NCBI GenBank assembly: GCA_907165065.1 | Contig: OU015525.1 | Span: 51,407,537 to 51,471,536, forward strand | Direction of reading: 5' to 3' | DNA length: 64,000 nucleotides | Origin: Caprimulgus europaeus | Lineage: Eukaryota; Chordata; Aves; Caprimulgiformes; Caprimulgidae | Part shown: positions 12,675 through 21,935 of the stretch, in pieces | Position numbering within the stretch: position 1 is the first letter of the stretch | Layout of the letters: every line of letters begins with the position of its first letter | Position numbers and translations under genes: made by a program | Notes under the pieces: generated by a model | The model's database searches: none | Seen by the model: only the letters and a program-made list of their open reading frames with translations | Told to the model about the DNA's origin: nothing

Positions 12675-13634
12675 GTCACCCTCATAGTGAAAAAGTATTT
12701 CCTGATATTCAGAGGGAACTTCCTATGTTTCAGTTTGTGCCCATTGCCTCTGATTCTGTCACTGGACAACACAAGAAAGGACCTGGCTCCATCCTCTTTG
12801 TACCTTCCTTTCAGGTTTTTGTATACACTCCTAAGATCACTGAGCTTTCTTTTGTCCAGGCTGAGCAGTTCCATCTTTATCATCCTTTCCTCATAGAAAA
12901 AATGATCCAGTCACTTTATCATATCTGATATCCCTTTGATGGACTCTCTCTAGTATATCCGTGTCTGCCTTGTACTGAGGAGCCCAGAAGTGAACCCAGC
13001 ACTCCAGATGCAGCCTCACCAGTGATGAATAGAGGGGAAGAATCACCTCCCTCGATCTTCTGCTAACAGTCCTCCTAATGCAGCCCAGGATATAATTATT
13101 TTTCTTTGCAGCAATGGCACATTGCTGGCTCATGTTCAACTTGTTTTCCACCAAGTTCCCAGGTTCTTTTATGCCAAGCTGCTTTCCAGCCAGGCAGTCA
13201 CCAGCCTGTACTGGTGCATGGGGTTGTTCCTCCCCAGGTGCAGAACTTCATACTTCCCATTGTTGAAATACATGAGGTTTCTGACAGCCCATTTCTTTAG
13301 CCTGTTGAGGTCCCTCTGGACTGTGGCACAACTCTGATGTACCAGCCACTCCTCCCAGTTTTGTGTCATCAGCTGACTTGCTGAGGGTGTTTTCTGCTCT
13401 GTCAGACAGACCATTAATGAAGATGTTGAATGGGACTGGACCCAGCACTAATCTCAAGGGTACACTGCTAGTCACTGGCTTCCAACAAGACTTCATGCCA
13501 CTGATCACCAATCTCTGGGCTCAGCTGTTCAGCCAGTTGTCAATCCACCTCATTGTTTGCTCATTCAGCCCATACTTCATCAGCTCTTTAGGAGGCTTTT
13601 ATAGGAGACAGTGCTGAAAGCCATAGTAAAGTCT
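12675..13634 (-). pseudogene. CR1 ORF2 reverse-transcriptase remnant (minus), right half of split element
   Basis: Minus-strand translation in several frames gives the CR1 reverse-transcriptase C-terminal half. In order these are a [10 protein letters not shown]-like block, the catalytic box (13365-13376), the NLMYFNNGK-like block, and the NMSQQCAIAAKK to ERVHQRD region near 12960-13154. The catalytic box reads SADD, where active CR1 has FADD or YADD, so the first residue is substituted but both aspartates remain. Several frameshifts break the frame. The element is 5'-truncated at about 13634 within the RT domain and continues past the LTR to 11414. It is a dead LINE that predates the LTR insertion. 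Its 5' end faces the 5' end of the next CR1, about 100 bp away. Confidence 0.9.
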
Positions 13635-13886
13635 TCTGATTTTGTCTGCTGATCTCAATTTTTGACCATTTCCTTCTGTCTTCCTTTTATTACTCTCTTC
13701 CCTTGATGCTAGCAACAAGCTAATGCAGACATTTTATTTGATAGATTAGAATGGGACACACCTGTCTCAGAAGAGGAGAAGGATCCTAGGGCAAGAATTA
13801 GCGAGGCTCATTGATAGAGCTTTAAACTAGATTGGAAGGGGGAAGGGGATATAGCTGAGACTGCTGGTAGTAACTGTGGCGGGTAC

Positions 13887-15374
13887 ATGCCTGAAGACCA
13901 CCACAATGGAGTTCAAGCTGCTCCAGCCAGCAAGTCAAAGTCAACTTCATTTGGGGCCAAATTTAAATGCCTCTATACTAATGCACGTAGCTTGGGCAAT
14001 AAACAAGAAGAATTGGAAACGTATGCATGCCTCCAGGGATATGACCTGATTGGCATCACGGAGTTGTGGTGGGATGGCTCCCATGACTGAAGTGTTGGAA
14101 TGAAAGGGTACAGGCTATTCAGGAAGGACAGGCAGGGGAGACAAGAAGGGGGTGTTGCCCTCTATGTCAACAATCAGCTGGAGTGTATGGAGCTCCACCT
14201 GGAGACGGATGAGGAGCTAACAGAGAGTCTTTGGGTAAGGATTAAAGGGAAGGCAGGAAAAGGGGATGTTACAGTGGGGGTCTGCTACAGGCCACCAGAC
14301 CAGGGAGACCAAGCAGATGAGGCCCTCTGTAGGCAGATAGGAGCAGCCTCACATTCACAAGCCCTGGTCCTCATGGGGGACCTCAACCACCCTGACATCT
14401 GTTGGAGGGACAACACAGCAGGCCACAAACAATCCAAGCGGTTCCTGGAATGTGTGGAGGACAACTTCCTTCTACAGGTGGTCGAGGAACCAACGAGGAG
14501 AGGTGCCATGCTGGACCTCGTTCTCACCAACAAGGAGGGGTTGGTGGGAAACGTGAAGCTCTTGGGCAATCTTGGCTGCAGTGACCATGAAATGTTGGAA
14601 TTTGAGATCCGCAGAACAGTGAAGAAGGTGCACAGCAAGCTCACTACCCTGGATTTCAGGAGAGCAGACTTTGACCTCTCCAGGGATCTGCTTGGTCACG
14701 TAGCATGGGATGAATTCCTGGAAGGAAGAGGGGTGCAGGACAGTTGGAACATACTCAAAGGTCTCTTCCTCCAAGCCCAGGAACAATGCATCCCTACAAA
14801 GAGGAAGGCAGGCAAAAACAGCAGGAGGCCTGCATGGATGGATAGGAAAATCCTGAACAAGCTTAGGATCAAGAAGGAAGCCTATAGAGGGTGGAAAGAG
14901 GGACAGGTAACCTGGGAAGAATACAGAGAAATTGCCTGAGAAGCCAGGGATCAGGTTAGGAAAGCCAAGGCCCTGACAGTATTAAATTTAGCCAGAGATG
15001 TCAAGGGCAACAAAAAAGGCTTTTATAGGTATGTTGGAGAGAAAAGGAAAACTAGGGAAAATGTGGGCCCTCTCCGGAAGGTGACAGGGTAGCTGGTCAC
15101 TGGGGACATCGAGAAAGCTGAGGTGCTCAATGACTTTTTTGTCTCAGCCTTCACTGGCAAGGACTCGTGCCACACTGCCCAAGTCCTACAAATCCAAGGA
15201 TGGGTCCAGGAGAATGAAAAACCGCCCATTGTAAAAGAAGATCAGGTTCAGGAGCACCCAAGGAACCTGAAGGTGCACAAGTCCATGCGACCTGATGGGA
15301 TGCATCCACGGGTCCTGAGGGAACTGGAGGATGTAGTTGCAAAGCCTTTATCCATCATATTTGAGAAGTCCTGA
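13887..15374 (+). pseudogene. CR1 ORF2 fragment: AP endonuclease and linker
   Basis: One reading frame holds the apurinic endonuclease domain that nicks target DNA for CR1 retrotransposition. Visible motifs are a LYTNARS block near 13970, an ITELWW block near 14060 (glutamate of the active site), GDLNHPDI at 14376-14399 and SDH at 14580-14588. The frame is interrupted by TGA at 14088-14090, TGA at 14937-14939, TAG at 15090-15092 and TGA at 15372-15374. By comparison with the CR1 protein as I know it, three of these replace tryptophan or arginine codons and fit single transitions. The longest open piece (14100-14939) carries most endonuclease residues. No active product is expected. Confidence 0.92.
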
Positions 15375-15429
15375 CAGTCTGGCTAAGTTCCCACAGACTG
15401 GAAAAAGGGGAACATAACTCTCATTTTTT

Positions 15430-16660
15430 AAAAAGGGTAACAAGGAAGACCCGGGGAACTACAGGCTGGTCGGTCTCACCTCAGTTCCAGGCAAGATCAT
15501 GGAGCAGATACTCCTAGAAACTATGCTAAGGCCCATGGAGAATGAGGAGGTGATTGATGACAACCAGCATGGCTTCAGCAAAGGCAAATCGTGCCTGACC
15601 ACTCTGGTGGCCTTTTATGATGGAGTCACAACACTGGTGGACAAGGCCAAAGCAACTGATGCCATCTACCTGGACTTGTGCAAGGTGTTTGACACTGTCC
15701 CACATGGCATTCTTATCTCCAAATTGGAAGCGTATGGGTTTGATGGATGGACCACTTGGTGGATAAGGAACTGGCTGGATGGTCACACTCAAAGAGTTGT
15801 GGTCAGCAGCTCAAAGTCTGAGTGGAAACTGGTGATGAATGATGTCCCTCAAGGTTCGGTCTTGGGTCCGGTGCTGTTCAACATCTTTGTCAGTGACATG
15901 GACAGGGGGATTGAGTGCACCTTCAGCAAGTTTGCTGATGACACCAAGCTGAGTGGTGCGGTTGACACGCTGGAGGGATGGGATGCCATCCAGAGGGACC
16001 TTGACAGGCTTGAGAAGTGGGCCTGTACAAACCTCATGAAGTTCAACAAGGCCAAATGCAAGGTCCTGCATCTGGGTCGGGGCAACCCGAAGCACAAGAA
16101 CAGGCTGGGCAATGAGGGGCTTGAGGCCAGCTCCGAAGAGAAGGACTTGGGAGTGGTGGTGGATGAGAAGTTCAACATGAGCCGGCAATGTGTGCTTGCA
16201 GCCCAGAAGGCAAACCATATCCTGGGCTGCATCACGGGAGGTGATTCTCCCCATCTACTCCACTCTCTTAAGGCCCCACCTGGAGTCCTGTGTCCAGTTC
16301 TGAAGCCCCCAACACAAGAGAGACATCGACCAGTTGGAACAAGTCCAGAGAAGGGCCACGAGGATGATCCAAGGGCTGGAGCACCTCTCCTATGAGGACA
16401 GGCTGAGAGAGTTGGGGCTGTTCAGCCTGGAGAAGAGATGGCTCCGGGGAGATCTAATAGCAGCCTTCCAGTACCTGAAGGGGCCTACAGGGAAGCTGGG
16501 GAAGGACAAGGGGAAATGACTTTAAGCTGGAAGAGGGCAGGTTTAGATTGGATATTAGGAAGAAATTTTTCAGGTTGCCCAAGGAAGCTGTGGATGCCCC
16601 CTCCCTGGAAGTGTTCAAGGCCAGGTTGGATGAGGCTTTGAGCAATCTGGTCTAGTGGAA
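15430..16660 (+). pseudogene. CR1 ORF2 fragment: reverse transcriptase
   Basis: After a frameshift near 15430-15440 in a T/A-rich run, the reverse-transcriptase domain continues in another frame (open from 15499). Motifs in order are [35 protein letters not shown] and the catalytic FADD at 15931-15942, which is intact. Near 16230 about 25 bases present in the 20.6-kb copy are missing, shifting the frame again. The [30 protein letters not shown] block follows in a third frame from 16334. Further deletions at 16500-16575 remove part of the C-terminal region. It is clearly a pseudogene, though one of the better-preserved CR1 RTs here. Confidence 0.92.
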
Positions 16661-16737
16661 GGTGACCCTGCTGATGGCAGGGGGGTTGGAACTAGATGAT
16701 CTTTAAGGTCCCTTCCACCCCAAACCATTCTATGATA

Positions 16738-19726
16738 CATATTCTACAATAAGCTAAGCTTTAAATCTATATTTTCTCCTACATTTTCTGAGAATTGAAA
16801 GTAAATTAAAATGGTTGTTTCTACCATTTAAAGGTTACAAATAATAGTGCAGAACAAGATTTCCTATGATGTTTTGCATTTTTATATTATATTTAATTCA
16901 TCCTGAATTGTATTTTTAAAGTACGCATTAATAAAGTTTGCCTCTCAAGAACTGCTAGAGGAAGTAGAAAGGTAGAAGTTTTGGCAACAGGCATAAGGGC
17001 ATTTCAGCAGTTATCAAGTGTGGGAAGCTTGTAATGGAATAAGCACATGAATTGTGTATGTCTTGCTAAAACAACCATTAGTGACATTTGTAAAGTTTGA
17101 CATTTAATTAATCATCAGTGGGTCCAAAAATCAGAAATTCCCAATTATCTATGCTATGGTTTCAGATACTTTGAAAATTCCATTATTTATTATTTTTATT
17201 TTTTTAATTTTTATTATTTTTTTTATTTTTATTTATTTTAAGGAATTATAACCTTCTACAAGGGGAAAACTTCAGTTACATTCCTCAGTTTTACAAGAAG
17301 AGCGTGCATAGGGCCATGTCTATGACAAAATATAAAGGTATATAGCCTTTTCTTTCAGGACAGAAGTGATTTTTCTCCTGACAAGGAAACATATTTTTCC
17401 CTTTTAATCCACATACTTATAAGTTATGGGGAAATCTGAGACATATATTGTACCAGCAGATGTCAAAGAGCTAAGAGAGAAGGGAAGATGTTAATAAAAA
17501 TAAAAATAAATGTAAAATGCCATTAAATGGAAACATTTTTCCAGGACGTCTTCTTCTCAAGCTGGAAACAGGAGGAGAGCCTATAGCTCAACTATCCAAA
17601 ATGAAGAAAGCTGGATCCAACCACTACTTGTCTCTTACTTCCGCAAATAGAATTTTATGTATGTTTTTATATACATGTATATATGTAGCTTTAATTTAAG
17701 CATACTTAGGATAGTTAACAATATGTAATTTATTCTGAAACCTCATCTAATCTGTGGTTTCTTACCTGAGGTTATCATCTATATGTGTTAATACTTGACA
17801 CACTTACCTGAATGGTTATGCAACAAGCAAAAGCAAGCCAAAATGTTGCTGATGACCTCTAAACTCTCATTTTGGCTAACTGTGTTACACTCCTGGTAAC
17901 AGTCCTGTTACAGCAATAATTGAAATATATACGACTGGAATAAAAGTGCTTTGGACTCTGTATCTCCCTTCATGGAAATGGAGAGGTTTTATTCTTCTTT
18001 ATTCTTCCTTATAACGTTTTTTATATGAATGGTGCTGAAAATCATGAGTCTCAATCCAATAAAGACAGAAATTATACCGTAAACTCTATGTTAGTAGTGT
18101 AATATAAGCAACAATAGCTTACAGAAAAGGAAGCAAAGGGAAGGTATATTGACACTACTGTTCATTTTATTAAGCTTTATGTAGGTGGCAAAGTAATTTT
18201 AATATATCTGAGAAACACAAGTACGGTCCTTATCTTCAAGAGCTCACAACCCAACATCCTCACTGTGCTGGACTGCTACAGTTTTGCTGTGCCCTTGGCA
18301 AATCATGGTAACTTGTGTCCTTTGAGAAAGAGGAAGAGTGAGCTGCAAACACAGGAGCTGTAGAAGCCTTCAGTGAGCAGAAAGGTGAAAGATGAGGAGC
18401 AGTTTGAAAGCAGAAAGTGAGGGCTTCTGGCGGGACTGGTAGACTCTGGTCAGCATTGTGAAAGAATCTGGATGAGGATGAGGTGAAGAAAATAACAAAG
18501 CAAAAACGATGCAGCAGAGGAATAAGGACAGAAAGGGTGATGGGCAAGTCAGAGTTTGAACATCAGAAATATTATACAGAAAATAACTGTCACTGAAAAG
18601 ATTATTATACCTGCACACATATATGTCCTTGCATGTCTATATTTCTGGAGAAATGGATTGGACTGCCTATTACTAAGTTGGCTAATCTAATTAGAAATAA
18701 TAGATCAGATAGATTAGCCTTTCTAAAAACAAGCTAAAAAAAGGAGGATCATTTTTCTTCATTAAAATCTTATGTATTTTCTTTTGAGAAGCGGTAGACC
18801 TCCTGTGCTTTCATTGCAATAAATTTGTTAGTCTTGTACCCTTTCACCATTCTATTAATCTGTGCATCTTCAATCAACTCAGTTTTGACTTTCAGCCCCC
18901 ATCTGGTAAGGACTAGCACCAGGACTGAAAAGAGAGCGGTTATTTCTTTTGCACAGTCCAAGACTCTTCCATTAGCACCCAGGATTCAGACAGCAAGAAG
19001 ATGCGCACCACAGCAGGACAAGGTTACACGCTCACCGCTGAGGTGGAAAAGTAGGAAAGAAACACAACTGTAGGGTTTCTGGGGGGAAGTCTGCAAATAG
19101 CTGCTTTGAAGGACTTGGAGAGAAAAAGGATATGAGACCTACTGTTATGGGGATTTTGAGGAAGCAGCAAAGATCTATGGCTTGAATGGTTTGTTAGGAC
19201 TCTGGGCACTGTGAATTTGGAGCAAGGAGTCAGGGACTGATAAAATGGGTAGATGTGACTGAGAGAGACCTGGAGGTTGCCACTCCATGCAGTTGGTGTT
19301 CAAGGCAAATTAGTGTGCTAAGGAATAAAGACAAAGGGAGAGGACAGAAGTGGCCAGTACCTGAGCAGACAGCCTGAGTGGTTTGAGCAGTTTGGGTGGT
19401 TTCTGGATCCCAACTGGGCTTGCAATAAAAGGGGATAAAATTGTAGTTGCAAGGACTGGAGGAGTCTGAATGTGAAGAGGGACACAGCTGTAAATACCTG
19501 GGAGAAGCTGTGGTCAAAAAGGGAGTCACAGATAGATTTTAGTTTGTTTGATTTTTAGATTTAAGCATTTAACTGCCCACACTTGCTTTTGGCACATTCA
19601 TCCTTTATTAGAGCTCATCCTTATAATACCCTTTTTTCTTGTGAATTAGAATGATACTATAAGCAGCATTAGCTTAGCTCTTCAACTGCTCTGCTGAAGT
19701 AATTGTTCAAACTAAGAAAATAATCC
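16738..19726. other. Unannotated AT-rich DNA
   Basis: No gene supported. A low-complexity T/A block lies at about 17181-17242. The segment around 17040-17130 has clustered ATTA/TAAT sites (for example ATTTAATTAATCATC near 17101) and could be a regulatory element, but nothing more can be shown. Frames at 18260-19529 on the minus strand look like chance. Confidence 0.6.
17181..17242. repeat. Low-complexity T/A-rich block
   Basis: About 60 bases made almost only of T and A with irregular TTATTT and TTTTTAT units. Confidence 0.85.
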
Positions 19727-19795
19727 TGTCCTGGTTTTTGCTAGGATAGAGTTAGCTGCATCTTGTTTGGCTGCCAGCTATGTTAAACTATCACA
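19727..19795 (+). mobile_element. 69-bp LTR remnant with both ends and a perfect target duplication
   Basis: The left part begins TGTCCTGGTTTTTGCTAGG, matching the start of the 0.6-kb LTR family. The right part ends GTTAAACTATCACA, matching the end of that family. About 530 bp of LTR interior is absent. Flanks are a perfect 5-bp duplication AATCC (19722-19726 and 19796-19800). This is best explained as a genuine LTR insertion that later lost nearly all of its interior. The alternative, a short non-autonomous element that moved with only its termini, cannot be excluded. No TATA box or polyadenylation signal remains. Confidence 0.8.
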
Positions 19796-20214
19796 AATCC
19801 CTTAGTGAATGTATTAAGACATTTAAATTTTTTTTTCATTTTTAATCTGTGTTGATAATGGTCACTACTATTTTGACATAGAGATATTTCAGGAAAAGAA
19901 CTCTTGTGGTTCAAAAAAGATGAGTCTGAAGCCCTTGCCTAGTTGGTTAGTGTGTAAGAGGTGTACAACCACAGTTATACCTATTTGACAATATTAACAA
20001 CAAATTTAATTGTGGAGGATGAACTCATGGTCTCTGTAGTTCTCTGTGCGTGCAGTACTAGAATTAGTTTTTGATTCTGGTCTTAAGCAAGATTTGTTAA
20101 GGTTATGATATACAGCAGGAATTATAAACCCATAAAATCTCCATGTCTAAAATCCCCCAAATCCCAATGATGATCACAGCTATAAGAAGATTGTGGGCAT
20201 TGGTCTTGTCTGAC
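19796..20214. other. Unannotated DNA
   Basis: No gene or repeat recognised between the 69-bp LTR remnant and the LTR-like piece that follows. Confidence 0.6.
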
Positions 20215-20625
20215 AAGTCTCTGCAAAGATGCAGAGCTCTCTCCCCACAGTTAGTATGTTGCCCAAGCTCATTATCCCAAAGGCTTGTATTCAGCAAAAT
20301 ACCCAGACAAACCTTTAATGGAGAGAAGAAAAACTTCGAGGGGCTGTGGCAGGCTGTGCTCTCCCTTTGATGCTCCCATGGACACGCTTTCCGGGTGACA
20401 CTATTGTGAGCCCTGCTCTGCCCCATGGTACCAGCTGAGCCAGAGTGATGCGGAGGGTAGATGAGGTTGAGGATATTAAACCCCAGCAGTTATTCCAGAT
20501 GGGATCTCCAGTTCCCAGGTCAAACATTCTCACTAGCTGAGAAAAACAAGGGGGCATTGCAAGATTTTCCTATGGACATATTTGAGCTTAAATAGGCTCA
20601 GCTGCACCTGATTGAAAAAACAGCC
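20215..20625 (-). mobile_element. Probable truncated LTR (minus strand), family not recognised
   Basis: On the minus strand the segment has promoter-like order: a CAATCAG box near 20613, then CTATTTAAG near 20588-20596, a GC-richer body, and ATTAAA near 20312-20317 about 275 bp downstream. GC content rises well above the flanks and falls again outside. This is the layout of an avian LTR U3-R region. Terminal TG/CA ends and a target duplication are not seen. The right end appears cut by the CR1 that starts near 20628. It could instead be a piece of unique GC-richer DNA. Confidence 0.4.
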
Positions 20626-20627
20626 TT

Positions 20628-21935
20628 AGAAAGAAGTTGTCTCATGGAGCATGAGAAGGTGATTGGTGACAACCAGCATGGCTTCACCAAGGGCAAATTG
20701 TGCCTGACCAATCTGATAGCCTTTTATTATGGGGTTACAGCACTGGTCACAAGACTAAAGCAACTGATGTCATCTACCTGGACTTGTGCAAGGCATTTGA
20801 CACTGTCCCACATGACATCCTTGTCTCTAAATTGGAAACATGTGGGTTTGATGGGTGGACCACTCGCTGGATAAGGAATTGGCTGAATGGTTGCACTCAA
20901 AGAGTTGTGATCAACAGCTCAATGTCCAAGTGGAAACTCGTGACGAGTGATGTCTCTCAAAGGGTGGTACTGGGACCGGTGCTGTTCAACATCTTTGTTG
21001 GAGACATGGACAGTGGGATTGAGTGCACCCCCAGCAAGTTTGCCAATGACACCAAGCTGAGTGGTGCGGTTGACATGCTGCAGGGACAGGATGCCATCCA
21101 GAGGGACCTTGACAGGCTTGAGAGATGGGTCTGTGCCAACCTCATGAAGTTCAACAAGGCCAACTGCAAGGTCCTGCACCTGGGTCGGGGAAATCCCAAA
21201 CATAAATACAGACTGGGCAATGAGTGTCTTGAGACCAGCTCTGAAGAGAAGGACTTGGGAGTAGTGGTGGACAAGAAGCTCAACATGAGCCGGCAATGTG
21301 CACTTGCAGCCCAGAAGGCCAACCATATCCTGGGCTGCATCAAGAGAAGTGTGGCCAGCAGGTCGAGGGAGGTGATTTTCCCCCTCTACTCTGCTCTTGT
21401 AAGGCCCCACCTGGAGTACTGTGTCCAGTTCTGGAGCCCCCAACACAAGAAGGACATGGACCTGTTCGAACGAGTCCAGAGGAGGGCCACGAGGATGATC
21501 CAAGGGCTGGAGCACCTCTCCTACAAGGACAGGCTGAGAGAGTTGGGGCTGTTCAGCCTCGAGAAAAGAAGACACCAGGGAGATCTTATAGCAGCCTTCC
21601 AGTACCTGAAGGGGCCTACAAGAACACTGGGGAGGGACTTTTTACAAAGGCAGGTAGTGGTAGAACAAGGGCTAATGGCTTTAAACTGGAAGAGGGGAGG
21701 TTTAGATTAGATATTAGGAAGAAATTCTTTACTGTGAGGGTGCTGAGACACTGGAACAAGTTGCCCAAGGAAGTTGTGGATGCCCCCTCCCTGGAAGTGT
21801 TCAAGGCCAGGTTGGATGAGGCTTTGAGCAACCTGGTCTAGTGGAAGGTGTCCCTGCTGATGGCAGGGGGGTTGGAACTAGATGATCTTTAAGGTCCCTT
21901 CCAACCCTAACCATTCTATGATTCTATAATCCCTC
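20628..21935 (+). mobile_element. CR1 LINE, about 1.3 kb, 5'-truncated in RT
   Basis: A plus-strand CR1 beginning inside the reverse-transcriptase domain and ending with the GGTCCCTTCCAACC segment and the terminal octamer (ATTCTATG) near 21914-21935. It is close to the 13.7-kb copy but has a complete C-terminal ORF2 region and 3' untranslated region, so it is a better template for that part. Confidence 0.93.
20644..21841 (+). pseudogene. CR1 ORF2 reverse-transcriptase fragment with mutated catalytic motif
   Basis: The frame opens at 20644 ([15 protein letters not shown]), shifts near 20745, and is then open from 20700 to 21710 ([15 protein letters not shown], the [22 protein letters not shown] block, and [31 protein letters not shown]). 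It shifts again near 21630 to finish in the third frame with [18 protein letters not shown] to ALSNLV and a stop at 21839-21841. The catalytic box at 21039-21050 reads FAND, so the first of the two metal-binding aspartates is asparagine (AAT at 21045-21047). The neighbouring PQGS block reads SQRV. Both changes, and the two frameshifts, make it catalytically dead. Confidence 0.93.

Larger units (their letters stand above)
13735..16737 (+). mobile_element. CR1 LINE, about 3.0 kb, 5'-truncated
   Basis: The longest CR1 in the window. It begins just upstream of the endonuclease region of ORF2 and runs to a 3' end with a GGTCCCTTCC segment and a partial terminal octamer near 16725-16735. It lacks ORF1 and the 5' untranslated region, as expected for abortive target-primed reverse transcription. 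Compared with the 20.6-kb copy, it has deletions near 16230 and between 16500 and 16575. No target duplication is evident, as is usual for CR1. The left boundary is judged by loss of similarity and may be off by tens of bases. Confidence 0.92.

Noticed and set aside
12891-13511. Intact CR1 protein on the minus strand
   Set aside because: The pieces lie in several frames with stops and an altered catalytic box, so it is called a pseudogene.
15811-16254. Long minus-strand frames inside the CR1 copies (also 14285-14786 and 20919-21575)
   Set aside because: Antisense shadows of CR1 ORF2, present because of its codon composition.
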